Counted from the first letter of the stretch, positions 9,099 to 19,729 are shown. The stretch is DNA of 32,140 nt from Clostridia bacterium (GCA_029098265.1 JAQXNZ010000191.1:1-32140), one strand, 5' to 3'. Numbers and translations are program-made. The notes: generated by a model from the letters alone, not told the origin.

Positions 9099-9608
9099 TT
9101 ATTCAGCTGCTGCTTCTGCGCCTTCGCCCTTCTTCTCTGCAACCTGAGAAATAACTCTTGCGAAAGAAGAAATGGGGCTCTTGAAGCTGCCAAGTAACTT
9201 TGAGAGAAGAACCTCTCTTGAAGGAATATCAGCGATGGCCTTCATGCCCTCTGCGTCATAAACGATTCCTTCGATAACGCCTGCTTTGAACTCAAGCTTT
9301 TTAGCTGTCTCGGATACCTTCTTAACGATGCTTGCACCCTTTGTAGCCTCTTCGTATGAGAATACAACTGCTGTGGGGCCTTCAAGGAACTGTGCAAGTC
9401 CTTCATACTGTGTACCCTGGATAGCGAAGTTGATCATTGTGTTTTTGTATACTTTATAATCAACGCCTGCTTCTCTAAGCTGCTTTCTTAAGCCTGTGTC
9501 CTCTGCTACTGTAAGACCTCTGCCGTCTACAAGTACAACTGATACAGCCTTGTCAAGCTTTTCTTTGATTTCGTTAACAACGGCCTGTTTTGCTTCAATC
9601 TTTGCCAT
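9099..9608 (-). CDS. rplJ: 50S ribosomal protein L10
   Basis: 169 aa; L10 pattern (GLTVAEDTGLRKQLREAGVDYKVYKNT). Confidence 0.97.
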   Translation of the reverse strand: MAKIEAKQAVVNEIKEKLDKAVSVVLVDGRGLTVAEDTGLRKQLREAGVDYKVYKNTMINFAIQGTQYEGLAQFLEGPTAVVFSYEEATKGASIVKKVSETAKKLEFKAGVIEGIVYDAEGMKAIADIPSREVLLSKLLGSFKSPISSFARVISQVAEKKGEGAEAAAE

Positions 9609-9619
9609 TTTAACACCTC

Positions 9620-9832
9620 CTTGAATAGGAAAATTATTTGGCGTAAAACCGCCTTACTGCTGCTAATAACTCCGAAACGCCTTCGAAGTTATATTGCCTG
9701 CGGTCAGTCTCATATAAAAAGCCCCTTATCCGTGCAGACAAGGGGCTCAAGTGCTCTTTATATAAGTCTCCTCGGCGGGCAGGACTGATGTCCTTTATGC
9801 TTTCGCACCTGCTGTCTGCGGCAATATTCAAC
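9620..9832 (-). ncRNA. Ribosomal protein L10 leader
   Basis: Minus strand GCCGCAGACAGCAGGTGCG...CCTGCCCGCCGAGGAGAC...GAGACTGACCGCAGGCAATATAACTTCG in the rplJ 5' UTR; matches the known L10 leader layout. Confidence 0.8.
9716..9747 (-). terminator. Terminator-like hairpin inside L10 leader (possible attenuator)
   Basis: Minus strand GAGCCCCTT-gtctgcacggat-AAGGGGCTTTTTA. Confidence 0.6.
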
Positions 9833-9838
9833 TATTCG

Positions 9839-9867
9839 ATTATATATCAAATATCAATTCCTGTCAA
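9839..9867 (-). promoter_or_regulatory. Perfect-consensus promoter for rplJ-rplL (TTGACA-17-TATAAT)
   Basis: Reverse complement of TGTCAA (9862-9867) and ATTATA (9839-9844), in the rplA-rplJ gap. Confidence 0.85.
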
Positions 9868-9870
9868 CAA

Positions 9871-10566
9871 TTACTCAGTAATTTTTGCGGGATTAATTTT
9901 GATGCCGGGGCCCATTGTTGATGAGATAACAACGCTCTTGAGATACTGGCCCTTTGCTGTTGCCGGTTTTGCTTTAATAATAGCACTCATAAGAGTCTGG
10001 AAGTTTTCGAGTAACTTATCTGTACCGAAAGAAACCTTACCTACCGGAACGTGGATGATGTTTGTTTTGTCAAGACGGTATTCAATCTTACCTGCTTTGA
10101 TATCCTTGATTGCCTTTGCAACGTCCATTGTAACTGTGCCGGCCTTAGGGTTGGGCATTAAGCCTTTGGGACCGAGTACACGACCGAGACGACCAACAAC
10201 GCCCATCATATCGGGTGTTGCTACAGCAACGTCGAAACCAAACCAGTTCTCACCCTGGATTTTAGGGATAAGATCTTCTGCGCCTACAAAGTCAGCTCCG
10301 GCTGCTAAAGCTTCCTCAGCTTTATCACCTTTAGCAAATACTAAAACACGAACTGTTTTACCTGTACCGTGGGGAAGAACAACTGCTCCACGAACCTGCT
10401 GATCAGCATGTCTGCTGTCAACGCCCAAACGAATGTGAGCTTCAACTGTCTCATCAAACTTAGCAACGGATGTATCCTGTACAAGCTTGATGGCATCCTC
10501 TGTATCATAAAGCGTAGCTCTCTCTACGAGTTTCGCTTTTTCTGTATATTTCTTTCCTCTTTTCAT
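9871..10566 (-). CDS. rplA: 50S ribosomal protein L1
   Basis: 231 aa; [20 protein letters not shown] signature. Confidence 0.98.
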   Translation of the reverse strand: MKRGKKYTEKAKLVERATLYDTEDAIKLVQDTSVAKFDETVEAHIRLGVDSRHADQQVRGAVVLPHGTGKTVRVLVFAKGDKAEEALAAGADFVGAEDLIPKIQGENWFGFDVAVATPDMMGVVGRLGRVLGPKGLMPNPKAGTVTMDVAKAIKDIKAGKIEYRLDKTNIIHVPVGKVSFGTDKLLENFQTLMSAIIKAKPATAKGQYLKSVVISSTMGPGIKINPAKITE

Positions 10567-10579
10567 TATCGTACCCTCC

Positions 10580-11005
10580 TTATTCCTCTACAACAATACC
10601 CATGCTTCTTGCTGTACCGCAGATCATGCTGTATGCGGAATCAAGGTTAGCAGCGTTAAGATCGGGCATTTTCATTTCCGCGATTTTCATAACTTCATCT
10701 TTGGAAATCTTAGCTACTTTTGTCTTGTTAGGTACGCCTGAACCGGACTCGATCTTGCAAGCCTTCTTAAGAAGAACTGCTGCGGGGGGAGTCTTTGTTA
10801 TAAATGTAAAGCTTCTGTCCTGATATACTGTGATAACTACAGGGATGATAAGACCTGCCTGTGAAGCTGTTCTCTCGTTGAACTCCTTGCAGAAGCCCAT
10901 GATATTAACACCGTGCTGGCCGAGAGCGGGACCAACCGGGGGAGCCGGCGTTGCTTTAGCTGCCGGGATCTGTAATTTAATATAACCTGTTACTTTCTTT
11001 GCCAT
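10580..11005 (-). CDS. rplK: 50S ribosomal protein L11
   Basis: 141 aa; [34 protein letters not shown]. Confidence 0.98.
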   Translation of the reverse strand: MAKKVTGYIKLQIPAAKATPAPPVGPALGQHGVNIMGFCKEFNERTASQAGLIIPVVITVYQDRSFTFITKTPPAAVLLKKACKIESGSGVPNKTKVAKISKDEVMKIAEMKMPDLNAANLDSAYSMICGTARSMGIVVEE

Positions 11006-11024
11006 TTCGGCACCTCCTATAAAT

Positions 11025-11077
11025 GTGGTAATTAACGGGGTAGTTCACCCTCCCACGCACACGGACGATCCATGTGC
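11025..11077 (-). ncRNA. Structured leader upstream of rplK (candidate L1/L11 autoregulatory site)
   Basis: Minus strand GCACATGGATCGTCCGTGTGC hairpin, then GTGGGAGGGTGAACTACCCCGTTAATTACCAC. Confidence 0.5.
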
Positions 11078-11094
11078 ATCAAAAACGAACAATT

Positions 11095-11637
11095 CTACAT
11101 CTTAATAATCTGGTTAAACTCGAATTCAACCGGTGTTTCACGGCCGAATATAGAAAGAATGACTGTCGCAGTCTTTTTCTGATCGTTGATTTCCTTAATC
11201 TTTCCTACGGAATCGGCAAAGGCGCCGAAGGCAACCTTAACGGTATCGCCAACCTCCATATCAAAGTTTTCGGCAACATTTTCTATTCCCATCATTCTTA
11301 CCTCCTCGGGGGTAAGGGGAACGGGTTTGCTTTCCGGTCCTACGAAGCTTGTAACACCTCTGGTATTTCTTACGACATACCATGTGTCCTCATTCATAAA
11401 CATTTTGATAAGGACATAGCCGGGGAATATTTTCCTCTGAACGGTCTTTTTCTGTCCGTTCTTAATTTCGACTACCTCCTGCACCGGAACGCTGACCTCA
11501 TGTATCTGATCCTGCATGCCGCGGTTTTCAACTGTCTTTTCGATATTTGCTTTTACCTTGTTTTCATATCCCGAATAGGTGTGTACAACGTACCATCTGC
11601 TTTCGGGTTCCTGAGGCTTGCTGATTTCTTCTGACAT
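11095..11637 (-). CDS. nusG: Transcription termination/antitermination protein NusG
   Basis: WYVVHTYSGYENKVKANIEK... IFPGYVLIKMFMNEDTWYVVRNTRGVTSFVG; KOW motif region. ATG at 11637 preferred over the track's upstream start. Confidence 0.97.
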   Translation of the reverse strand: MSEEISKPQEPESRWYVVHTYSGYENKVKANIEKTVENRGMQDQIHEVSVPVQEVVEIKNGQKKTVQRKIFPGYVLIKMFMNEDTWYVVRNTRGVTSFVGPESKPVPLTPEEVRMMGIENVAENFDMEVGDTVKVAFGAFADSVGKIKEINDQKKTATVILSIFGRETPVEFEFNQIIKM

Positions 11638-11657
11638 AACGATCAATCCTTCTTAAA

Positions 11658-11930
11658 TCAGGCCAAAAGGCCGATGAACAGGTTTAAAACTGTTGTGTAA
11701 ACAGTATCCATTCCAAATATAATTGCTCCGACTAATAAAGATGTAATGATAACCGTAATCGTGTTCTTCTTAACAGTTTCACGATTGGGCCATATAATTT
11801 TTTTAGCTTCAGCCTTGCAGTCAGCCAGTTTCTTTGAAAGGCCTTCCTTTTCATTTTTGGGGCTTTTTTTAGAAGAAGCTTTCTTTACTTCGTTTTTTTC
11901 ATTTGGGTTTGCGGTTTTAAGTTCTTCCAT
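11658..11930 (-). CDS. secE: Preprotein translocase subunit SecE
   Basis: CKAEAKKIIWPNRETVKKNTITVIITSLLVGAIIFGMDTVYT; position between rpmG and nusG. Confidence 0.9.
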   Translation of the reverse strand: MEELKTANPNEKNEVKKASSKKSPKNEKEGLSKKLADCKAEAKKIIWPNRETVKKNTITVIITSLLVGAIIFGMDTVYTTVLNLFIGLLA

Positions 11931-11950
11931 CAGTTTCACTCCCTACGGTT

Positions 11951-12100
11951 TTATTTTGTTTCTTTATGGAGTGTGTGTGTTTTGCAGAATTTGCAGTACT
12001 TTTTCATTTCCATTCTGTCAGGCATGGTTTTCTTATCCTTTGTAGTACTGTAATTTCTCTGTTTGCACTCTGTACAAGCTAAGGTAATTCTTGTTCTCAC
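11951..12100 (-). CDS. rpmG: 50S ribosomal protein L33 (zinc-binding form; GTG start)
   Basis: 49 aa: [60 protein letters not shown]; absent from the ORF track (short). Confidence 0.95.
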   Translation of the reverse strand: MRTRITLACTECKQRNYSTTKDKKTMPDRMEMKKYCKFCKTHTLHKETK

Positions 12101-12176
12101 AACTTCCACCTCCTGTTATTAAATTAAGGCGGCAAAAAGGCGTGCTTAAGTAAGCATACCCATGCCAATCATAACG

Positions 12177-12205
12177 ATATTAGCACGGGTACGGGCTTTT
12201 GTCAA
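12177..12205 (-). promoter_or_regulatory. Promoter for rpmG-secE-nusG-rplKA (TTGACA-17-TAATAT)
   Basis: Reverse complement of TGTCAA (12200-12205) and ATATTA (12177-12182). Confidence 0.75.
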
Positions 12206-12272
12206 TATTTAATATTTTAAAAACGCTGTAATTTTCAGCCTTTTTGCCATAGCTTAAAGTACTTATTCCAGC

Positions 12273-13565
<1,293 letters not shown>

Positions 13566-13645
13566 TCAACAGCCTGTTGTTATCATGCCTTAAACTCACC
13601 AAAAATAATCCCTCTCTTTGGTCAGCCTGAGGCATTAAGACAAAA

Positions 13646-13677
13646 GAAGGTTTCAAATGACACCATTTGAAACCTTC
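13646..13677 (-). terminator. Hairpin/terminator between rpmA and obgE
   Basis: GAAGGTTTCAAATG-acac-CATTTGAAACCTTC followed by TTTT on the minus strand. Confidence 0.75.
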
Positions 13678-13684
13678 AAATTAA

Positions 13685-13984
13685 TTATTCTGCGATTTCC
13701 ACTACTTCTACGGGATAAACAGAAACCTGTTTTTTGTCTCTGCCCTTTCTCTCGTATTTAACACGTCCGTCAATAAGCGCAAAGAGTGAATCGTTTCCGC
13801 CGATGCCTACGTTGTTGCCGGGATGGATCTTTGTTCCTCTCTGTGTATATAAGATATTGCCGGCTCTTACTACCTGACCGTCCGCACGTTTAGCACCGAG
13901 TCTTTTTGACTTGGAGTCACGGCCGTTCTTTGTAGAACCCATACCTTTTTTATGAGCGAAAAGCTGAAGGTTTAATCTTAACAT
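13685..13984 (-). CDS. rpmA: 50S ribosomal protein L27 with cleavable N-terminal extension
   Basis: [24 protein letters not shown]; the [11 protein letters not shown] site is typical of Firmicute L27 processed by Prp. Confidence 0.97.
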   Translation of the reverse strand: MLRLNLQLFAHKKGMGSTKNGRDSKSKRLGAKRADGQVVRAGNILYTQRGTKIHPGNNVGIGGNDSLFALIDGRVKYERKGRDKKQVSVYPVEVVEIAE

Positions 13985-14335
13985 TTAGCGCACCTCCTCG
14001 TTTATCGATATATATGAACCATATTCTTTTTGAATATCGTTTAGGCCGTTCAGCATAGCCTTCAAAAGAAGCTGAACGTCCCTGTCCGCCCTGCCGTCCC
14101 TTGTATCGGGAAGGAGCAGACTTAGATAGCCACCTTTTTTCTCATCGGTCTCGCATTCAAATTCTTCCGAAGTGAAAAGCTCGATAGAGTTTATCGTGTT
14201 TATCGTAAGCACGGAAACTGCCGCACATACAATATCGCTTCCCTCCTCGGCGAAGTCTGCGTGACCCTTGAGGCGGAATCCGAAAATATCGCCTGAACCG
14301 TTACGAAATATATTTACTCGTATCATAGTTATCAA
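13985..14335 (-). CDS. prp: Ribosomal-processing cysteine protease Prp (YsxB family)
   Basis: 116 aa; [29 protein letters not shown]; located between rplU and rpmA. Confidence 0.9.
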   Translation of the reverse strand: MITMIRVNIFRNGSGDIFGFRLKGHADFAEEGSDIVCAAVSVLTINTINSIELFTSEEFECETDEKKGGYLSLLLPDTRDGRADRDVQLLLKAMLNGLNDIQKEYGSYISINEEVR

Positions 14336-14643
14336 AGAGCGATAGAATTGATCTTGAGCATTGTGTAAGGCTGTCTGTGGCCTTTTTTCTTGTGGAAGCC
14401 TTTTTTGGATTTGTACTTGTAGATTACAACCTTCTTCTCTTTACCGTCTCCGATAACAGTAGCTGCAACCTTAGCACCCTCAACATAAGGAGCTCCTACA
14501 GAAACACCGTTGTCACCTGAAACAACAAGTACTTTGTCGAATGCGTAGTCAGCGCCTGCCTCAACTGCAAGCTTCTCAACTCTGATAACGTCACCCTCGG
14601 ATACCTTGTACTGTTTTCCACCTGTTTCGATAATTGCGTACAT
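14332..14643 (-). CDS. rplU: 50S ribosomal protein L21
   Basis: [25 protein letters not shown]...; SD AGGAGGTGT upstream of the 14643 start; the track ORF extends too far upstream. Confidence 0.96.
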   Translation of the reverse strand: MYAIIETGGKQYKVSEGDVIRVEKLAVEAGADYAFDKVLVVSGDNGVSVGAPYVEGAKVAATVIGDGKEKKVVIYKYKSKKGFHKKKGHRQPYTMLKINSIAL

Positions 14644-14649
14644 ATATAC

Positions 14650-14730
14650 ACCTCCTCGCAATTTACTCGCCGAATACGGTATCGGAACCCTTGTCCCGAT
14701 TTCAAACCTCTTCGAGCGGCTGAACACACT
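14650..14730 (-). ncRNA. Ribosomal protein L21 leader (candidate)
   Basis: Minus strand CAGCCGCTCGAAGAGGTTTGAAATCGGGACAAGGGTTCCGATACCG between promoter and rplU; resembles the L21 leader family. Confidence 0.6.
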
Positions 14731-14735
14731 CAATT

Positions 14736-14764
14736 ATGATAACACAGTTAAATTACCCTGTCAA
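14736..14764 (-). promoter_or_regulatory. Promoter for rplU-prp-rpmA (TTGACA-17-TATCAT)
   Basis: Reverse complement of TGTCAA (14759-14764) and ATGATA (14736-14741). Confidence 0.75.
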
Positions 14765-14785
14765 CATAGCTTTTTGTGATTTTTA

Positions 14786-17506
14786 TTAATTTTTTCCGGG
14801 CTGACCTTTTAATTTCAGCTTCATCAGCTTTCCGACGGCTCCTGTTGACCTGTAAGCCTCGGCAAGCAATGCCGAAAAGTCTTTTTCCCTGTCACCGAAG
14901 CAGTCCGTATTTTCGATTTTTTCTGCCAGCTCCTTATATTTTCCTGCGGCTTTAAGCGCTTCGCAGGACTTGAGAACGGTATCCGTTTTCTCCTTTGAGT
15001 TCTTTCCGCAGAACTCGCCGTATATCTCGGCGGCCTTATCGTACATTGTAACGGCATCGTCACAGCGTTTCTGAACCATATACAGCTCGGCAGTCTTTAT
15101 CAGCATATCGGCAAACTCAATGGTTTCTCCCCTTTCACGTCTTATTAAAAGGGCATTTTCGCTCATATACTCTATAGCCTTGCCGTATTCCTGATTTTTA
15201 GTCTCCATATCCGCCGCCAGCATAAGATACTGCATATATTCTTCTATGGGCAGATTTTCCTTGGCCTTGGCCTCCGCCAGTCCCTTTTCAAGGCTTTCCG
15301 AACCCTTTTTTGCATCTCCGCCCATGGCGTAGGTCTCGCCTGTCATACAGAATATTTTTGACGCATACTGATTATACAGCTCGGTATCCTTTGAGAGCAT
15401 ATCCGCCGCCTTATTCAGTTCCTCCGCCGCCGAAGCATATTTGCCGAGCTTTAACAGTGCCTTTGCCGAAGCAACCGAGGCTTCACAGCCCTCTTTGGGT
15501 TCTGCGGAATAGTCGGCGGCCTTATCTGCTCTCGCCGCCGCTTTGGCATATTCACCGCACTCGTTCAGCGCCGAAGCCGAATTTATATATATGTTATACA
15601 GCACCTTTTTGTCATCGGTTTTTATCTTTTCAATGACTTCATCAAGTATATCCGCCGCCTGTCTGTAATCGCCGCATCTCTTGGCAACGGCGGCATAGTC
15701 GGCCTTTTCATTCATCAGAAGCTGTTCTGTATCCTTTTCGCTTCTGGACACCATGCCCTCGGCTCTGAACACCAGCTCGTCGGCCTTTTTCGGGAAGCCG
15801 AGTATATACTGGCACTTAGCCTGCATGAATGTTATTTTAATCAGTTCTTCCTCGCCGCCGTCATACTTTTTGTACACAGATGCGGCTTTTTTCAGCTTTT
15901 CCGAGGCCTTGGAGTACTGTCCGTCCGAATAAAGCGCCTGACAGTGGGCATACAGACATTTCATGCCGAAGGGCGTATCGTTTCCCAGCAGTGTTTCGGC
16001 TAAGTCCGAAGCACTGTCCAGATACTTTTCTGCCTTATTATAATCGCCCAGCCTCATCATCAGGTCCGCACTGTCATAGAGCGCCCTGACGTATTTGGGG
16101 TGTCTGTCGCCCTTTTCACTTTTTCTGTAGGCTATCAGGCTGTCGCACAGGCTCACCGTATTTTCCTTATCTCCCTTGAGACAGCTTGTTTCCGCAATCA
16201 GTCTTATATTCTCGCCATAGCCCCTTACGGGTATGCCGCTTACCGTTATTATTTCCTTGCTCATTATAAGCGCCTGCATAAAAAATCCCTGAGCCTTCTC
16301 ATAGTCGCCAGATTTCATACATATCCTGCCCAGCGCCACCAGAGATTCGGCAACCTGCTCATTTACCTCGCCGAAGCATTCTCTTTTGAGCTCAAGGGCT
16401 TTATTTTGTATTTCCGAGGCTCTTTCGTATTTTTCCATTTTTTCATATACTTCCGCCAGACTTATGAGCGTCCATATATAATGTATATGCTTTTCCCCTA
16501 CTATACCCTTTTTAAGCTCAAGGGCTTCATTGTGATACTCTATCGCCTTGTCAAAATCCCCTGCGGCACAGTAGTCAACGCCTATATTTGTTATTACATC
16601 GCCGTAGAAAACATGATCCTTTCCCAGTATGCTTTCCACCAGCTTCAGCACTCTCTCATGCACCTTCATGGCGTCCTGATGCCGTCCGTCCTTGTTGTAT
16701 ATGACAGCCAGATTATTGAGCACCGATATGAAATCCAGATGCTTTGTATCCATGAGTTCTTCCCTCATGGCAACGGCCTTTTCGTATATTTCCGCCGCAT
16801 CCTTATAAAGCTCGCACCTTTGATAAACCACAGCCGCATTGAGATAGTATGCCATTCTGAAATAGCTGTTGTCGGCCTTTTCTCTTTCCGCCATTCTGAA
16901 GGCCTTCTGATATTCGTCCCTGGCACGTCTGAGATTGCCCTGTCTCCTGCAGGCGTCGGCAATGCTCACATGAATATCCTCAAACTCGCCGACGGGAATA
17001 TCCCTGACTCTTTTGGCACAGTCCAGACAGTCCGAAAGGGTGCGTATAGCCTCGTCATATTTTCCGCCGTCGGCAAGGGCATTGCCCAGATTATACAGAC
17101 TTCTCTCGTAGGTCAGGCTGTTTATGCCGTCCTTGTCCTTGTAGTAGTTTCTGACTGTTTTGAGCATTTCCACAGCCTCGGCGGTTTCGCCGTTCGAGCC
17201 CAGCAGTATGCCCAGATTTTCAAGGGTCTGTATATAGCTGAGGTCGTCCTCTCCCAGCAGTTTTTTCCTAAGCCTGGCACAGTCACGATACAGCTCCTTT
17301 GCCCTGTCGTTCAGGTTCACCTCGTCATACAGCACCGCAAGGTTATACATATCCCCTGCGCAGCCCTCGGTCTCCTTTGCGTTATTGTCGGCATACAGGT
17401 CAAGTATTTTATTGCCAGTCTCAATGGCCTCGGCATACTTTTTAGCCGAATAGGCCTCGGCAAAGCTTTTTCTCAGTTCAATTATTTCACTAAGATAATA
17501 TCCCAT
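14786..17506 (-). CDS. Large tetratricopeptide-repeat protein (kinesin-light-chain-like TPRs)
   Basis: About 906 aa from MGYYLSEIIELRKSF (SD GGAGG); many TPR units such as GDFDKAIEYHNEALELKKGIVGEKHIHYIWTLISLAEVYEKM. No signal peptide or catalytic domain recognised. Confidence 0.9.
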   Translation of the reverse strand: MGYYLSEIIELRKSFAEAYSAKKYAEAIETGNKILDLYADNNAKETEGCAGDMYNLAVLYDEVNLNDRAKELYRDCARLRKKLLGEDDLSYIQTLENLGILLGSNGETAEAVEMLKTVRNYYKDKDGINSLTYERSLYNLGNALADGGKYDEAIRTLSDCLDCAKRVRDIPVGEFEDIHVSIADACRRQGNLRRARDEYQKAFRMAEREKADNSYFRMAYYLNAAVVYQRCELYKDAAEIYEKAVAMREELMDTKHLDFISVLNNLAVIYNKDGRHQDAMKVHERVLKLVESILGKDHVFYGDVITNIGVDYCAAGDFDKAIEYHNEALELKKGIVGEKHIHYIWTLISLAEVYEKMEKYERASEIQNKALELKRECFGEVNEQVAESLVALGRICMKSGDYEKAQGFFMQALIMSKEIITVSGIPVRGYGENIRLIAETSCLKGDKENTVSLCDSLIAYRKSEKGDRHPKYVRALYDSADLMMRLGDYNKAEKYLDSASDLAETLLGNDTPFGMKCLYAHCQALYSDGQYSKASEKLKKAASVYKKYDGGEEELIKITFMQAKCQYILGFPKKADELVFRAEGMVSRSEKDTEQLLMNEKADYAAVAKRCGDYRQAADILDEVIEKIKTDDKKVLYNIYINSASALNECGEYAKAAARADKAADYSAEPKEGCEASVASAKALLKLGKYASAAEELNKAADMLSKDTELYNQYASKIFCMTGETYAMGGDAKKGSESLEKGLAEAKAKENLPIEEYMQYLMLAADMETKNQEYGKAIEYMSENALLIRRERGETIEFADMLIKTAELYMVQKRCDDAVTMYDKAAEIYGEFCGKNSKEKTDTVLKSCEALKAAGKYKELAEKIENTDCFGDREKDFSALLAEAYRSTGAVGKLMKLKLKGQPGKN

Positions 17507-17550
17507 TTTTTCCTCCATAAAGCCGGTGCGCACCGATCAGAAATATCAAA

Positions 17551-17828
17551 AAGCGTACAGTTCTTACAATCTGTACGCTTCAGAGTGTCGACAAAGTCGA
17601 CACTAAGTCGAAAACGGGTTTTCGACTTGTTTAAATTAATGTATGAATGGCTATTCCATCGGCTTTTCAAAAAAGCGAGAAAAGCCTTGAAACACACCAT
17701 TCTCCTCGGTCGGGCAAAGCTCGACCTGCGGATTAAACTTGGAAAACTCTTCGTTTTCCAAACCTTTCCGCACAAAAAATCAGTTTTGTCTATAATCTGA
17801 GCATACAGTTCTTACAATCTGTACGCTT
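17551..17828. repeat. Second hairpin array, bounded by a 29-bp near-identical direct repeat
   Basis: AGCGTACAGTTCTTACAATCTGTACGCTT (17552-17580) and AGCATACAGTTCTTACAATCTGTACGCTT (17800-17828); inner hairpins AGTGTCGAC-AAA-GTCGACACT (17584-17604), AAGTCGAAAAC..GTTTTCGACTT (17605-17628), GGCTTTTC..GAAAAGCC (17661-17686), GGTCGGGC-AAA-GCTCGACC (17708-17726), TTGGAAAAC..GTTTTCCAA (17739-17761). Confidence 0.9.
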
Positions 17829-17837
17829 ATTATAATA

Positions 17838-18464
17838 TCATATTCCTTTTTCCGCAAGGGAAGCGACAGCCGCCTTTATCACTCCGTAGCCGTAACCCTT
17901 TCTCTGCAGAAAGCCGTATACTCTTGCCAGCTCCCTATTGTCCATTTCCGCAAAGCCCTCATATTTTTTCATAAGCAGTTTTTCAGCCTCCGCCTGCTCG
18001 TCTATGCAGGCATTCTCAATCTCCTCATCGATTATACTTTCGTCAATTCCTCTTGCCTTAAGCTCCTGCTTTATAAGGAACTTACCCTTGGGACGAAGCT
18101 TTGCCGTTTCCGCTAAGTACTTTCGGCAGTATTCCCTGTCATTGACATACTCATACTTTTTGAGAAATTCCAGCACCCTGTTGATAATGTATTCGGGATA
18201 CTTATACTCCGACAGCTTCTGCCTTATTTCCTTTTCTGTGCGCATTTTGTAGCCCAGATATCTGACTGCTGTATCCTGCGCCTTTATGTATACGGTTGTA
18301 TCCATGATATAGCGGTATTTGTCCTCGGGTATTTCTTCGCCCTCCCTGAGCTTAAAATACAGTATATCCTCCATAATAAGGCCGAAGGCAAATTCTCCGT
18401 CGATATATACCGAATACCTTGACTTATCCTTTTTCTGCTGTTCTATCCTTGTTACGGTCATCAT
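17838..18464 (-). CDS. recX: Regulatory protein RecX
   Basis: 208 aa; ALRYL-like [24 protein letters not shown] and [15 protein letters not shown]; 4-bp overlap with recA. Confidence 0.9.
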   Translation of the reverse strand: MMTVTRIEQQKKDKSRYSVYIDGEFAFGLIMEDILYFKLREGEEIPEDKYRYIMDTTVYIKAQDTAVRYLGYKMRTEKEIRQKLSEYKYPEYIINRVLEFLKKYEYVNDREYCRKYLAETAKLRPKGKFLIKQELKARGIDESIIDEEIENACIDEQAEAEKLLMKKYEGFAEMDNRELARVYGFLQRKGYGYGVIKAAVASLAEKGI

Positions 18465-19654
18465 TCATCGTCTTCCACTGTATAGGCGTCGGAGGGAATG
18501 ATAAGTATATCTTCATCGTCCTCATTGATTATCTCGGCCTTTTTGCTCTTTCTGCCTCTGGGTGCGGCTGTCTCTGCCGCAGGTTTTGCAGCGCCTTCCT
18601 GCTCACCGCCGTTCTTATCCTCGGTAAAGCCGTAATGCTCCCTAACCTGTGCTTCTATTTCAGCCATAACATCAGGGTGCTCCTTAAGATATATCTTGGC
18701 ATTTTCTCTGCCCTGACCGATTTTTTCATTTTTATAGGCATACCATGCGCCGCTCTTGTTTACGATGTCAAGGTCTGCGGCCATATCAAGGGTGTCGCCC
18801 TCTCTGGATATGCCCTGACCGTACATTATATCGAACTCGGTTGTCTTAAAGGGAGGAGCCACCTTGTTTTTGGCAACCTTTACCTTCGTTCTGTTTCCGA
18901 CTATTTCATTGTTTACCTTTATTCCGTCTATTCTTCTGATATCAAGACGCACGGAAGCATAGAACTTAAGCGCACGTCCGCCTGTGGTCGTTTCGGGATT
19001 GCCGAAGGTAACACCTATCTTTTCACGCAGCTGGTTGATGAACACAACCGTACAGTTGCTCTTATTAGCAAAGGCCGTCAGCTTTCTTAAGGCCTGGGAC
19101 ATAAGTCTTGCCTGAAGACCCATATGAGACTCTCCCATTTCACCCTGTATTTCCGCACGGGGAACAAGGGCAGCAACGGAGTCAACTATAACTATATCTA
19201 TGGCACCGGAGCGCACCATTGTCTCGGCTATTTCCAGCGCCTGCTCACCGTCGTCGGGCTGTGAAAGATATATGTTGTTCGTATCAACACCGAGATTTTT
19301 TGCGTATGTAGGGTCAAGGGCATGCTCTGCATCTATGTATCCGGCTATGCCGCCCCTTTTCTGTACCTCTGCCACCAGGTGGAGAGCCACTGTAGTTTTA
19401 CCCGATGATTCGGGTCCGAATATCTCGATTATTCTTCCTCTGGGTATTCCGCCGACGCCCAGTGCAACGTCAAGGCTCAGACAGCCTGTGGGTATAACGT
19501 CCACGTCGGACAGTTCAGGCCCGTCGCCGAGCTTCATAACGGCTCCCTTTCCGTACTGTTTCTCTATATAGGCAAGGGCGGCCTCAAGGGCTTTTTCCTT
19601 ATCGTCAAACTTTGTAAAATCTTTGGGATTAGACTTTTTTTCAGCCACAGCCAT
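18461..19654 (-). CDS. recA: Recombinase RecA
   Basis: [20 protein letters not shown] Walker [38 protein letters not shown]; start MAVAEKK with SD AAAGGAG. Confidence 0.99.
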   Translation of the reverse strand: MAVAEKKSNPKDFTKFDDKEKALEAALAYIEKQYGKGAVMKLGDGPELSDVDVIPTGCLSLDVALGVGGIPRGRIIEIFGPESSGKTTVALHLVAEVQKRGGIAGYIDAEHALDPTYAKNLGVDTNNIYLSQPDDGEQALEIAETMVRSGAIDIVIVDSVAALVPRAEIQGEMGESHMGLQARLMSQALRKLTAFANKSNCTVVFINQLREKIGVTFGNPETTTGGRALKFYASVRLDIRRIDGIKVNNEIVGNRTKVKVAKNKVAPPFKTTEFDIMYGQGISREGDTLDMAADLDIVNKSGAWYAYKNEKIGQGRENAKIYLKEHPDVMAEIEAQVREHYGFTEDKNGGEQEGAAKPAAETAAPRGRKSKKAEIINEDDEDILIIPSDAYTVEDDE

Positions 19655-19700
19655 CTGACTCCTTTCAATCTCAAACAAATAAATGCGAATTTACGTTCTC

Positions 19701-19729
19701 ATTATAGAACAAACATTTCCATTAGTCAA
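19701..19729 (-). promoter_or_regulatory. recA promoter (TTGACT-17-TATAAT) with LexA/DinR-type operator in the spacer
   Basis: AGTCAA (19724-19729) and ATTATA (19701-19706) on plus; AGAACAAACATTTC at 19706-19719 matches 12/14 positions of the Gram-positive SOS box CGAACRNRYGTTYC. Confidence 0.75.

Noticed and set aside
9634-9831. 65-aa ORF on minus strand
   Set aside because: Lies wholly within the L10 leader; no family resemblance and explained by the RNA element.
16100-17800. 566-aa plus-strand ORF antisense to the TPR gene
   Set aside because: Shadow ORF opposite a clearly coding TPR gene; no recognisable domain.
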